From MKRK01 sp001896915 (lineage in GTDB: Bacteria > Bacillota > Clostridia > Oscillospirales > Acutalibacteraceae), in contig CALJJF010000109.1 of NCBI GenBank assembly GCA_937973935.1, positions 1 to 24,112 on the forward strand: a stretch of DNA of 24,112 nucleotides, written 5' to 3'. A model generated the notes under the pieces. It searched no databases. It saw nothing but the letters and a program-made list of their open reading frames with translations, and had not been told where the DNA came from. Positions within the stretch are counted from its first letter, which is position 1. The number at the start of each line of letters is the position of its first letter. The position numbers and the translations under genes are program-made. This document shows positions 8,161 through 15,262 of this stretch, in pieces.

Positions 8161-8853
8161 ATGCCAAAATGTATCAACTGCGGAACAGACCTGGAAGACT
8201 CGGTTAAATTCTGCCCCATCTGCGGGAAGCAACAAGGTGTATCTACTGCGGCTGAAAATCAAAACCCGGAACCGGAACAAGCAGAGAGCAAAGAATCTGC
8301 CCAAGCACAGAGCATCAATCCCCCGCCGCAGACCACATATCCACCCCAGGGTCCCACTCCGCCACCCCAAGGCACATACCCGCCTCCTCAGGGATATCGT
8401 CCGCCCCAGGGCACCTATCCGCCCCCGCCCCAGGGATACCGTCCGCCTCAAGGCACCTATCCTCCGCCCCAAGGTGCTTACCAGCCGCCCCCGCAGGGCT
8501 ATCGTCCGCCTCAGGGTGCTTACGTACCGCCCCAGTACCAATATCAGCAGCCCTATTATCAGCGACCGGTTTTAAACGGAAATGCAAACGGCATGCTTGC
8601 CTGGGGTATTGTGAACATTGTTTTATCTGCGCTTTGCTGTTGGGGATTTTTCCTTGGGCTGGTTCCTTCCATCATTGCGGTTGTATATGCAAACAAGGCC
8701 AAAAGCTCGCTGAATCAATTGGATTATGACAAAGCCGCCAAGGTATCTTTGATTCTAAACATTGTCGCAACTGCTATGCTGCTGCTTACCATCATCGGCT
8801 GGTCCGTTTTTACTGCGGGTATTGGTAACCCTTATTGGTTCAGTGGAAATTGA
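8161..8853 (+). CDS. Zinc-ribbon, proline-rich repeat, CD225/dispanin-like membrane protein
   Basis: A 230-residue protein in three parts. Residues 1-24 form a zinc ribbon (Cys4, Cys7, Cys18, Cys21). Residues ~54-125 are a low-complexity stretch of PPQG[TA]Y and PPQGYRPPQG units. Residues ~145-218 hold two hydrophobic helices resembling the CD225/dispanin (IFITM-like) family: the first ends in CC-W, then VPSIIAVVYANKAK and DYDKAAKVSLILNI. The zinc ribbon and repeat are probably cytoplasmic, with the C-terminus in the membrane. AAAGGAG lies 9 nt before the ATG. It follows the DUF2752 gene and ends at an 18-bp hairpin, so the pair likely forms one unit. Function is unknown; many Firmicutes carry zinc-ribbon membrane proteins of this build. 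The repeat number may vary between strains. Confidence 0.85.
   Translation: MPKCINCGTDLEDSVKFCPICGKQQGVSTAAENQNPEPEQAESKESAQAQSINPPPQTTYPPQGPTPPPQGTYPPPQGYRPPQGTYPPPPQGYRPPQGTYPPPQGAYQPPPQGYRPPQGAYVPPQYQYQQPYYQRPVLNGNANGMLAWGIVNIVLSALCCWGFFLGLVPSIIAVVYANKAKSSLNQLDYDKAAKVSLILNIVATAMLLLTIIGWSVFTAGIGNPYWFSGN
8320..8535 (+). repeat. In-frame proline-rich repeat tract
   Basis: Imperfect in-frame repeats encode alternating PPQG-T/A-Y and PPQGYR units. The DNA is C-rich and repetitive, which creates long spurious open frames on both strands. A natural site for slippage. Confidence 0.85.
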
Positions 8854-8883
8854 CTTTTTCTATAACTTTCCTTATAAATACAT

Positions 8884-8925
8884 AACAACCCCCTATGAAT
8901 GTAGTTGCATTCATAGGGGGTTGTT
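8884..8925. terminator. Terminator after the CD225-like gene
   Basis: An 18-bp perfect stem (8884-8901 with 8908-8925) with a 6-nt loop, then TT on the plus strand. It also lies directly at the end of the minus-strand nitroreductase gene, where the downstream T-tract is weak, so it acts mainly rightwards. Confidence 0.85.
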
Positions 8926-8926
8926 T

Positions 8927-9667
8927 TTACTCTTTTTCAAAAACAGCTCCGTTTCCAAAAGGGAAATTACCTTCTGCTCCAATTGTGAAATGCAGCTTTG
9001 CAATTCCCAGATCGATCAGGTCCGTCGGTCTTGTTTCCGGAATGGTCACGGTAGCCGTTTGGTTTTTATATTGAAACCGCACCTTTTGGCTGTTGATAGC
9101 CGAGGGGGCTTTTTGCACTGCCTTGATCCCGTTCATAAACCAATCCGGCACGGGACCGTCAGCGATATAAAAATCTTCCGGCTTCAAGGAACTGCGATGA
9201 ACCGAGCGGTAAATTACCTTTTCCTTGAGGGTCTGTTCCGGCGGCACATTGCCAACAGAGATTAAACAAACGATTTCTTCGCCGTCAATCACCGGGAGTA
9301 ATGCGGAGCTTTTATCATACGTCCCTGCCACCCAGCAGGTACCCAAACCCAGCCGTGCGGCTTCCAGCACCAGACGCTCGCCATAGTACCCCGCCCGTTC
9401 CCTCAGATCCGATGCCTTCCTCTGTCCCTGCAACACCATTACCGAGCGGACATTTTTAAACATCCCATAGCTTTTGGTCATTGAAAAAGCAGCGCCTCCG
9501 TCTTCCAGCCAGCGGATACTCAGCCCGCTTTCCCCATTGATTTCTTCCATACATTGTTTCAAAAACCACACCTTTTCAGGGTCGATGGGCTCTTTTGTAT
9601 AGCTTCTTCTGGATTTCCTGCTTTCAATTGCTTTTAAATAATCCTCCCGTTTGTCTGTCTTGCTCAT
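8927..9667 (-). CDS. Nitroreductase family protein (TM1586-like FMN oxidoreductase)
   Basis: This 246-residue protein resembles the putative TM nitroreductase family: an N-terminal RKSRRSYTKEPID segment (Arg residues that bind FMN phosphate), a central GYYGERLVLEAARLGLGTCW helix typical of nitroreductases, then a second half-domain with APSAINSQ, giving a pseudo-dimer in one chain. It should reduce nitro compounds, quinones or flavins with NAD(P)H; the substrate is unknown. GAGAGGTG precedes the ATG. It is the last gene of a gpx-ohrR-nitroreductase operon (29 bp after ohrR), which points to peroxide or electrophile stress. Family call is firm, exact reaction is not. Confidence 0.88.
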   Translation of the reverse strand: MSKTDKREDYLKAIESRKSRRSYTKEPIDPEKVWFLKQCMEEINGESGLSIRWLEDGGAAFSMTKSYGMFKNVRSVMVLQGQRKASDLRERAGYYGERLVLEAARLGLGTCWVAGTYDKSSALLPVIDGEEIVCLISVGNVPPEQTLKEKVIYRSVHRSSLKPEDFYIADGPVPDWFMNGIKAVQKAPSAINSQKVRFQYKNQTATVTIPETRPTDLIDLGIAKLHFTIGAEGNFPFGNGAVFEKE

Positions 9668-9696
9668 TGAACCACACCTCTCAAAATCGCTGTTTG

Positions 9697-10125
9697 TTAT
9701 TTTATTGTGCTGAGAATCTTATAGAGAAGAAGGGAAAGAGTTTTTGCTTCTTCGCCAGTCAAAGGAATGCAGCTCCCGATCCGTTTCGGAACATCAATGG
9801 CTTTTTCACGAAGGCTTTTTCCCACATCGGTCAGAGACACAATCACGCTTCGTTCGTCCTTAGGATCACGATTGCGGGACACCTGCCCTTGTAATTCCAT
9901 TTTCTTCAGCAGCGGTGTTAATGTGCCACTGTCCAAGTACAGCGCTTCCCCCAAATCCTTCACAGAGACCGCTTGCCTGGCCCATAAAACCATCATCGCA
10001 ATATACTGGGTATAGGTGAGCCCGATTTCATCCAAAAAAGGCTTATACAAACGCACAACCTCTTTCGAGCAGGCATACAAAGGGAAGCATAGCTGGTTTT
10101 CCAGCTTTAACGCATCGTAACTCAT
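9697..10125 (-). CDS. ohrR: OhrR-like MarR family peroxide-sensing repressor
   Basis: A 142-residue winged-helix repressor. The N-terminal LENQLCFPLYACS carries Cys13, the position of the reactive peroxide-sensing cysteine in OhrR (Cys15 in B. subtilis). GLTYTQYIAMMVLW, LDSGTLTPLLKKME (recognition helix) and DERSVIVSLTDVG (wing) follow the OhrR pattern closely. There is no second sensing Cys near the C-terminus, so it is a one-Cys type that needs a low-molecular-weight thiol for full oxidation in known cases. It is the middle gene of the operon, 37 bp after gpx. The TACAATATAATTGTA palindrome on the gpx promoter matches known OhrR operators, so autoregulation of the whole operon is the natural reading. 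Regulated partner is gpx, not ohr, which is less usual. Confidence 0.92.
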   Translation of the reverse strand: MSYDALKLENQLCFPLYACSKEVVRLYKPFLDEIGLTYTQYIAMMVLWARQAVSVKDLGEALYLDSGTLTPLLKKMELQGQVSRNRDPKDERSVIVSLTDVGKSLREKAIDVPKRIGSCIPLTGEEAKTLSLLLYKILSTIK

Positions 10126-10162
10126 ACAAATCTCCCGATAATCAATTTTAATCTCTTCTGTA

Positions 10163-10636
10163 TTATAGCAGATCGGCTATGTCTTTTTCAAGGTTTTCCG
10201 GCTTGTCTGCAGGTCCATATCGACCCACAACGTTCCCCTGTCTGTCTATTAAAAATTTGGTGAAATTCCATTTGATCCTTGAACCGAGAAAACCGTTCTT
10301 TTGTTCTTTCAAAAATGTGAACACCGGGCTTTCTGCCGCACCGTTTACATCCACCTTTGCAAACTGGGGAAAGGTCACATGATAGTTTAAGGTACAAAAA
10401 TTATGGATTTCCTCCCCCGTACCCGGCGCTTGATTGCCAAACTGATTACAGGGAAAATCAAGCACAACGAACCTTCTGTCCTTGTATTTATCATACAGAT
10501 TTTGAAGACCCGTATACTGGGGTGTAAACCCGCAGCCTGTGGCTGTGTTTACAATCAGCAACACCTTTCCCTCATACTCCTTTAAGGATACAACATTGCC
10601 CTTCCTGTCCTTCACGCTCTGATCATATAAATTCAT
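10163..10636 (-). CDS. bsaA: Cys-type glutathione/thioredoxin peroxidase
   Basis: This 157-residue thioredoxin-fold peroxidase reduces hydrogen peroxide and organic hydroperoxides. The peroxidatic residue is Cys35 in TATGCGFTPQY (selenocysteine in some clostridial homologues, Cys here). FPCNQFGNQ gives Gln69, and WNFTKF (Trp123, Asn124) completes the usual C-Q-W-N tetrad. Cys81 in NFCTLNY is in the resolving position of thioredoxin-dependent enzymes. A usual Glu after NQ is Ala here (NQAPGTGEE). AAAGGAG is 8 nt before the ATG. It is the first gene of the OhrR-controlled operon, from a consensus promoter whose -10 lies in the operator. The name bsaA is used loosely for Firmicute glutathione peroxidases. 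Confidence 0.95.
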   Translation of the reverse strand: MNLYDQSVKDRKGNVVSLKEYEGKVLLIVNTATGCGFTPQYTGLQNLYDKYKDRRFVVLDFPCNQFGNQAPGTGEEIHNFCTLNYHVTFPQFAKVDVNGAAESPVFTFLKEQKNGFLGSRIKWNFTKFLIDRQGNVVGRYGPADKPENLEKDIADLL

Positions 10637-10660
10637 ATCACAAACTCCTTTTTTGTTTTT

Positions 10661-10675
10661 TACAATTATATTGTA
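10661..10675 (-). promoter_or_regulatory. OhrR-like operator
   Basis: A perfect inverted repeat, TACAAT and ATTGTA around a 3-bp centre, matching the known OhrR box pattern. It contains the -10 box, so bound repressor would block RNA polymerase. Confidence 0.85.
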
Positions 10676-10698
10676 TACAACTCATTTAAGATTGTCAA
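10670..10698 (-). promoter_or_regulatory. Promoter of the gpx-ohrR-nitroreductase operon
   Basis: TTGACA (10693-10698) and TACAAT (10670-10675) on the minus strand with a 17-bp spacer, a near-consensus vegetative promoter overlapping the OhrR-like operator. Confidence 0.88.
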
Positions 10699-10777
10699 GT
10701 TTTTATTCATGGAAGCCTTGACGGATCTTTTTCACACACCCTTATTCAAAACAATGCGGCAATTCTATGTATACCAC

Positions 10778-10811
10778 CCCGGCCGATGTGACTGTTACTA
10801 TATCGACCGGG
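10778..10811 (-). terminator. Hairpin after the AGCS symporter gene
   Basis: A 10-bp stem with one mismatch (10778-10787 with 10802-10811) lies 12 bp beyond the symporter stop. There is no T-tract on either side, so termination is uncertain. Confidence 0.4.
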
Positions 10812-10822
10812 ATATATCCTCT

Positions 10823-12160
10823 TCATCCTTCCTCTTTTACCAAACGATACAAAACCGGTGAGAGAAGAATTACTGCACACAGGTTCGGGAGCGCCATGAA
10901 ACCGTTCAGAGTGTCAGAAATGCCCCATATCAGCTCCAGACCCGTGTTGGCACTGATAAACAGCATAACGCAAAAAACAGCCTTGTACAGCAAGACCGCT
11001 GCTTTCCGCTTGAATAAAAACTCACAACATTTTGTGCCGTAATAGGACCAGCCGATGATAGACGCAAAGGCAAACAGCGCAAGAGACACTGTCAGAAACC
11101 AGCTGCCGTAGCTACCGAACACTTCCCGGAACGCACCCTGCACCAACGCAGGACCCGTTTTTTCTGCTGTGCCGTAAAAGGACGAGGACAAGATGACCAG
11201 TGCCGTAATGGTACACACCACTATTGTATCGGCAAACACCTCGAACGCTCCCCAATACCCTTGCTTCACCGGTGTATTTTCTGCCGATGCATGTATGATG
11301 GGCGCACTGCCCATGCCCGCTTCGTTGGTAAAAATGCCCCGGGACACGCCATATCGGATGGCGTTTGAAATTGTAAATCCTGCCGCTCCTGCGGCCCCTG
11401 CTTCAAAGCGAAACGCATCGCTGAAAATGGTGGTGAAAGCGCTCGGAATGCGGGGAGCATTGCAGAAAATCACAATAAACGCACCAATCACATAAAAAAT
11501 CGCCATAAAGGGTACCAGCTTTGAGGTAATTACCGTCAGCCGTTTCACTCCGCCGAAAATAACGGCGCCCACCAGCAGCATGAACACGAAGCCGGTCACC
11601 GCCTTGGGAAGCAGAAAGGTATGAAACGCCGATTCCGATACGGAATTCACCTGTGCTGCCCCGCCAATGCCAAAGGAAGCCGCCACACCGAAAAAACAAA
11701 ACAGCACAGCGAGAAAGAGCCATCGTTTCCCCAAGCCGTTTTTAATATAATACATGGGCCCGCCTGACCATTCTCCCTGTTCGTTTTTTTCACGGAAATG
11801 CACTGCCAGCGTAACCTCGGCAAATTTAATCACCATACAAAACACAGCAGAAACCCACATCCAAAAAATCGCTCCGGCGCCGCCCAGCGTCAACGCAGTG
11901 GCTACCCCTGTGATATTGCCGGTCCCGATGGTCCCGCCCAAGGCTGCCGACATGGCCTGAAAGGGAGTCACCCCGTCTTTTCTCTCTTGTTTCCTGAATA
12001 ATGTCCCAAGGGTTTCTTTGAACATGGCTGGCAATCTTCTGATTTGCAGCGCTTTTGTGCCGATGGTCAAAAAGAGCCCGACAATCAATAAAAAATAGAG
12101 CAAAAAACCGCCCCATAAAAAACTTCCGACTTGCTCGTTGATCTGTTTCAGGAATTCCAA
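10823..12160 (-). CDS. AGCS family alanine/glycine:Na+ symporter
   Basis: A 445-residue inner-membrane transporter with about ten helices. It has the AGCS signatures GGTIGTGNITGVATA near residue 75, EWSGGPMYYIKNGLG, the GVSRGIFTNEAGMGSAPI segment, and ASIIGWSYYGTKC near the C-terminus. It should import alanine or glycine with sodium. The start is a TTG at 12160: an in-frame stop lies two codons upstream and no in-frame ATG gives a proper N-terminus. The ribosome binding site is weak. The N-terminal MEFLKQINEQVGSFLWG matches the amphipathic start usual for the family. It appears to be a single-gene unit. Substrate specificity between Ala, Gly and others is not readable. Confidence 0.95.
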   Translation of the reverse strand: MEFLKQINEQVGSFLWGGFLLYFLLIVGLFLTIGTKALQIRRLPAMFKETLGTLFRKQERKDGVTPFQAMSAALGGTIGTGNITGVATALTLGGAGAIFWMWVSAVFCMVIKFAEVTLAVHFREKNEQGEWSGGPMYYIKNGLGKRWLFLAVLFCFFGVAASFGIGGAAQVNSVSESAFHTFLLPKAVTGFVFMLLVGAVIFGGVKRLTVITSKLVPFMAIFYVIGAFIVIFCNAPRIPSAFTTIFSDAFRFEAGAAGAAGFTISNAIRYGVSRGIFTNEAGMGSAPIIHASAENTPVKQGYWGAFEVFADTIVVCTITALVILSSSFYGTAEKTGPALVQGAFREVFGSYGSWFLTVSLALFAFASIIGWSYYGTKCCEFLFKRKAAVLLYKAVFCVMLFISANTGLELIWGISDTLNGFMALPNLCAVILLSPVLYRLVKEEG

Positions 12161-12305
12161 TATCCATCATTCCGTTTCATAAAGTCAATTTCGTTTTCAT
12201 TCCAGTCTCTATTCCCATGACCATGGACTGTTAAATACTATGTATCCGGCAGAAAAGAAATTCCTTTTCGATGTCACAGAGGTGGACGACAATACAACCG
12301 AAACA

Positions 12306-12339
12306 AAAAAATAAAGAGCCTTACAGCCCTTTATTTTTT
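12306..12339. terminator. AT-rich hairpin at the end of the phosphoesterase gene
   Basis: An 11-bp stem (12306-12316 with 12329-12339) with A and T tracts overlaps the stop codon of the minus-strand gene. It is plausible as its terminator, though the stem is almost all A:T. Confidence 0.55.
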
Positions 12340-13146
12340 CTTTAAACTGATTACAACAATATCAGGCGGATTGAACACCCGGGGAATGATCAGCGAATTT
12401 CCCAGTCCGCGGCTGACCACCATGTTAACACTATTTTTTTTATACAGACCTCCGTAGTATTTTGGATGAAGCCCCTGACCGGGCGAGTAAACACCACCAA
12501 AAAACGGCAGAATAATCTGACCGCCGTGGGCATGACCGCTCATGACCAAATCGACTGTATAGTTGCTGTACAGATCGTCGAAATTCTCGGGATAGTGAGA
12601 CAGTACCAGCTTATAATAGGGTTCCTTCTCAAAGCTTGTCAGGATTTTCTCTGCCTTCCCCTGCTCCATTTCAAATAAATCAAGACCCTGAATTGATAAC
12701 GTGGTATTCTTTACCGTTATGCGATCGGTTTCGTTGTTCAATACCTTGATCCCCTGACGCTTCAGTTCTGCATAAAGCGCTGATTCATAGATGAAATCAT
12801 GTTCATGATTTCCCGCTACATAATACACCGGCTTGATTTGACCCAACCCGGAAAGTGTCTCGACCATAGTATCATATTTGGTGTCACTGCGGGTCACAAG
12901 ATCCCCGGTAAATACAATAATGTCCGGGTTTTGGTCCTTCACTTTCTCAATCAACCGCTGATTGTCCTTGCCAAAGGTATCATTGTGCAAGTCGGACAGA
13001 TGAACAATCTTGATTTGTTCTTCTATTTTCTCTGTTTCCAATGTGATATGAGTGACGGACAGTGTGTGATTATCAATATAAATGAACCCGCCAAAAAACA
13101 GAACCAACAGAAGTATGATCAGCATTTTAACTCTCTTCTTTTTCAT
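12331..13146 (-). CDS. Membrane-anchored metallophosphoesterase (YkuE/YaeI-like)
   Basis: A 271-residue calcineurin-like phosphoesterase with an N-terminal membrane helix (about 7-24), so the catalytic domain faces outward. The metal-binding motifs are complete: SDLHN (Asp52, His54), TGDL (Asp82), GNHEHD (Asn113, His114), SHYPE (His184) and GHAHGGQ (204-210). GHxHGGQ and a late RGLGNS...R..NPPDIVVI end are typical of the YkuE/YaeI group, some members of which act on lipid-linked or wall-related phosphates. Ribosome binding site is weak. Its start overlaps a possible 50-codon frame upstream by 20 bp. Function beyond phosphoester hydrolysis is not known. Confidence 0.9.
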   Translation of the reverse strand: MKKKRVKMLIILLLVLFFGGFIYIDNHTLSVTHITLETEKIEEQIKIVHLSDLHNDTFGKDNQRLIEKVKDQNPDIIVFTGDLVTRSDTKYDTMVETLSGLGQIKPVYYVAGNHEHDFIYESALYAELKRQGIKVLNNETDRITVKNTTLSIQGLDLFEMEQGKAEKILTSFEKEPYYKLVLSHYPENFDDLYSNYTVDLVMSGHAHGGQIILPFFGGVYSPGQGLHPKYYGGLYKKNSVNMVVSRGLGNSLIIPRVFNPPDIVVISLKKK

Positions 13147-13279
13147 CGTTACCCCGTATCAACTGGGAATATTCATAGGCAGCTGTTCCTTTCGCTTTTG
13201 CCGGCACCCTGTCAGCACTGAGCGAATTCACTGTTTTTGGGTCGACACTCCCTTGAAATTCCATATTGTTTTCTTTCAT
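13127..13279 (-). CDS. Possible 50-residue small protein upstream of the phosphoesterase
   Basis: A hydrophilic 50-residue frame whose end overlaps the phosphoesterase start by 20 bp, which would allow translational coupling. An alternative start is Met6. The AGG-like site before the ATG is weak, and a TTGACT/TAGAAT pair with 17-bp spacing would start transcription inside it, arguing against the first ATG. I do not recognise the sequence. It may simply be leader sequence. Confidence 0.25.
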   Translation of the reverse strand: MKENNMEFQGSVDPKTVNSLSADRVPAKAKGTAAYEYSQLIRGNDEKEES

Positions 13280-13505
13280 TCTACCTGTATGACACAATAA
13301 AGTCAAGTCAATTACCATTGATAACAAGCCGGTGATTTGGATTTGAGGCAGAAAGCTCCTTAACGTACGAAATCTTCTTTTTTCCAACCAAACCGGTTTA
13401 AAACTTTTTCTATTTTCCCTTTGAAAACAGAATTCCTCTGAAAGACAAAGGTTCCTGACCGTAATTGACTTTTAGAACATTTTTTCGTCATTCTTAAATT
13501 TTGAC

Positions 13506-13534
13506 TTGCCATGGACTCCGATATGGTGTAATAT
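13506..13534 (+). promoter_or_regulatory. Promoter of the SLOG/DUF1273 gene
   Basis: TTGCCA (13506-13511) and TAATAT (13529-13534) with a 17-bp spacer, about 35 bp before the start at 13571. Confidence 0.5.
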
Positions 13535-13570
13535 ATACACATCTTATTGTTTATGAAAGGCGGATGTTTG

Positions 13571-14104
13571 ATGGTGGATGAAAAGAAATCCTGTTGTTTT
13601 TCCGGTCATCGGTTTATCAAGGATAGCATGAAAGAATCCCTCAAAGCCACCTTAAAGGATGAGATTATAAAACTCTATCATCTGAACTATCGTATATTTT
13701 ATAACGGCGGTGCCATTGGATTTGACAGTCTTGCCTGTGATGCGGTTTTTGAATTAAAATCCGAATACCCGGATATCAGCCTTTGCATGATTTTACCCTG
13801 TAAGGATCAGCACCATCGCTGGAAAGAAAAAGACAAGGCAAAATATATTGAAATTTTAAAAGCTGCGGATGATATTCAATACATCTGCGAGCACTATGTC
13901 CCGGGATGCATGCAAGCAAGAAACGATGTGCTGATCGGGCAATCTGATTTTTGCATCTGTTATCTCAAGAATAAAATGAGCGGTACCGCTTATACCGTAA
14001 AACGTGCTAAAGAAGCGGGTATCCCTGTTTTGAACCTCGCAGTGGCAGAACAGCAAAACAACAATAGTTTATTTGACGAAACCTCTGTTTCATTGGCACA
14101 ATAA
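13571..14104 (+). CDS. SLOG (DUF1273/YpsA-like) family protein
   Basis: A 177-residue Rossmann-like protein of the SLOG superfamily, whose members bind nucleotide-derived ligands. Seen: CCFSGHRF at residues 8-15, the GGAIGFDSLACDAV loop (46-59), the LPCKDQHHRW segment, a Y...C..ARND region, and a second glycine-containing MSGTAYTVKRAK motif. This is the DUF1273 pattern. ATG 13571 is used because GGCGG lies upstream; a TTG at 13547 would add eight residues. It has its own promoter and terminator. Role is unknown; YpsA affects cell division and stress survival in some Firmicutes, but many copies are unrelated to that, so no name is given. Confidence 0.88.
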   Translation: MVDEKKSCCFSGHRFIKDSMKESLKATLKDEIIKLYHLNYRIFYNGGAIGFDSLACDAVFELKSEYPDISLCMILPCKDQHHRWKEKDKAKYIEILKAADDIQYICEHYVPGCMQARNDVLIGQSDFCICYLKNKMSGTAYTVKRAKEAGIPVLNLAVAEQQNNNSLFDETSVSLAQ

Positions 14105-14112
14105 CAAAAACA

Positions 14113-14140
14113 CGCCCCGATGCGTTTACACATCGAGGCG
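14113..14140. terminator. Bidirectional terminator between the SLOG gene and the RNA region
   Basis: A 10-bp stem with one mismatch (14113-14122 with 14131-14140) and an 8-nt loop. Plus strand is followed by CTATTTTT, minus strand by TGTTTTTGTT, so it can end both the SLOG transcript and the leftward transcript from 14795. Confidence 0.85.
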
Positions 14141-14565
14141 CTATTTTTAATTTTCCGCTGTAATCTGGTGGAAGAATGTATATTCAGAACATAATTACAA
14201 CAATACGCACAGTTCATAACTGCTTTTTATCGGAATGCAATATCTCTTTTTCACTAGAAGTCTGCATATTCGCATGCCAGAACAAATAATATCCAATCGT
14301 ATTATACAGAAATCCGTTCTGATACCTTTAACATCCATCTTTGATCTTAACTTAATTATCATACCGGTATTCGCTGCCGCATTCCAATAAATTTACCGAA
14401 TTCTTCTCTTCATTTCAGATTTTTCTTTCGGTGCCGGGTTTCTTTACACCCGATTTCGGAGACATTGATAAGGATTTTTCGGTCTGTCACTCAACCGTAC
14501 AGGCTTTGGACCAGCTCACACTGACTATCTCCGTAACCTGCCCTTTTCCACAGCAATAAGAAAAA

Positions 14566-14601
14566 GAATTTTCCCTGACGGCCAGCCGTTCTAGAAAATT
14601 C
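14566..14601 (-). terminator. Internal terminator with possible competing pairing
   Basis: GAATTTTC and GAAAATTC arms enclose an inner ACGG/CCGT stem, and the minus strand continues TTTTTCTTATT. The inner strand (14580-14590) can pair instead over 11 bp (one G:U) with 14690-14700 upstream, as in an attenuator. Confidence 0.65.
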
Positions 14602-14801
14602 CTATGTTATATCGGATAAACTCCGTATATTTAAGATAAAATTGAACTTTCAATTTATCTCTTAATTATCAATAGAAATTATTCACAAAAACGGCTGACC
14701 CTCTGCTGTGATTCTATACTGTACACTGGCATCAACCCCTTTCAGAAATTTCAACTCCGAAACGTCTGAGCTTTCTCTCTTCGTGCTTCTTTGTTATTCA
14801 T

Positions 14802-14830
14802 ATTATATGCTATCATTTGGGAAAAGTCAA
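14802..14830 (-). promoter_or_regulatory. Strong leftward promoter into the gene-free region
   Basis: TTGACT (14825-14830) and TATAAT (14802-14807) on the minus strand with a 17-bp spacer. No coding sequence lies downstream on that strand, only a 16-codon frame without a ribosome binding site. Confidence 0.75.
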
Positions 14831-14888
14831 TAGGTTTTTTTGATAAATTTTTATTTTTTTGAAATACTAAAATTATAAAAATATCCTG

Positions 14889-14917
14889 TTGACTATAATT
14901 TGAAATCTTGTTACAAT
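14889..14917 (+). promoter_or_regulatory. Promoter of the DUF1292 gene
   Basis: TTGACT (14889-14894) and TACAAT (14912-14917) with a 17-bp spacer, leading into AAAGGA (14941-14946) before the ATG at 14956. Confidence 0.8.
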
Positions 14918-14955
14918 AATCTCGGAATACATTACACTGTAAAGGAATGATACCG

Positions 14956-15255
14956 ATGGCAGAGGATTATAATCCTGATATCATATCATTGACGGACGAA
15001 GATGGCACAAATTTCACCTTCGAAGTCATTGATGCGATCGAAACGGATGAGGGCAGATATCTGGCGCTTACGCCCGTTTTTGACGACCCCAATGAAATGC
15101 TGGACAATGACGGCGAGCTTGTGATTGTAAAAGAGCTGGAGGAAGAGGGCGAGCCGTATTATGAAGAGATCGAAGATGATGAAGAGTATGAATCCGTTGC
15201 CGAATTGTTTATTGACCGGCTGAAGGATGTCTTTGAGATTGAGGATATAGATTAG
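14956..15255 (+). CDS. DUF1292 family protein
   Basis: A 99-residue acidic cytoplasmic protein of the DUF1292 family. It has the ISLTDEDGTNFTFEVIDAIETDEGRYLALTP core, then a run of Glu/Asp, then VFEIED at the end. Homologues are often found with ruvX and the ireB-like gene in Firmicutes; here it stands alone. Function is unknown. ATG 14956 is preferred over ATG 14947 because AAAGGA (14941-14946) is 9 nt before it and abuts the first ATG. Its end lies 8 bp before the 6S RNA candidate on the same strand, so the RNA may be processed from, or start inside, this transcript. Confidence 0.9.
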   Translation: MAEDYNPDIISLTDEDGTNFTFEVIDAIETDEGRYLALTPVFDDPNEMLDNDGELVIVKELEEEGEPYYEEIEDDEEYESVAELFIDRLKDVFEIEDID

Positions 15256-15262
15256 TTCATCT

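Larger units (their letters stand above)
14105..14795 (-). ncRNA. Candidate large structured non-coding RNA
   Basis: About 690 bp hold no credible gene on either strand but look like one leftward transcription unit: a TTGACT-17-TATAAT promoter at 14802-14830 and a terminator at 14140-14113. Between them are many short perfect hairpins (plus coordinates): 14634-14660, 14609-14630, 14566-14601, 14480-14497, 14435-14452, 14307-14321, 14264-14277 and 14210-14222. The 14566-14601 hairpin is followed on the minus strand by TTTTTCTT, so the main product could instead be a ~240-nt RNA ending near 14555. I recognise no known class; large clostridial RNAs such as OLE, ROOL or raiA are worth testing. 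A decayed gene remnant remains possible. Confidence 0.5.

Noticed and set aside
8320..8535. Tandem repeats resembling a CRISPR array
   Set aside because: The repeats are in frame, contiguous and encode PPQG units; there are no unique spacers.
8152..8587. Long open frames on both strands over the proline-repeat gene (8152-8541 minus, 8237-8575 plus, 8315-8587 minus)
   Set aside because: They come from the C-rich repetitive DNA of the repeat tract; their products are low-complexity Arg/Gly-rich strings with no ribosome binding site.
12240..12314. 24-codon frame in the gap after the symporter start (plus strand)
   Set aside because: No ribosome binding site and no recognised product; too short to support, though it could be the tail of a lost gene.
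13360..13542. 60-codon minus-strand frame between the phosphoesterase and SLOG genes
   Set aside because: It overlaps the SLOG promoter, has no ribosome binding site and no family features.
13990..14217. 75-codon Cys-rich minus-strand frame
   Set aside because: More than half lies antisense to the SLOG gene and over its terminator; the Cys residues look accidental.
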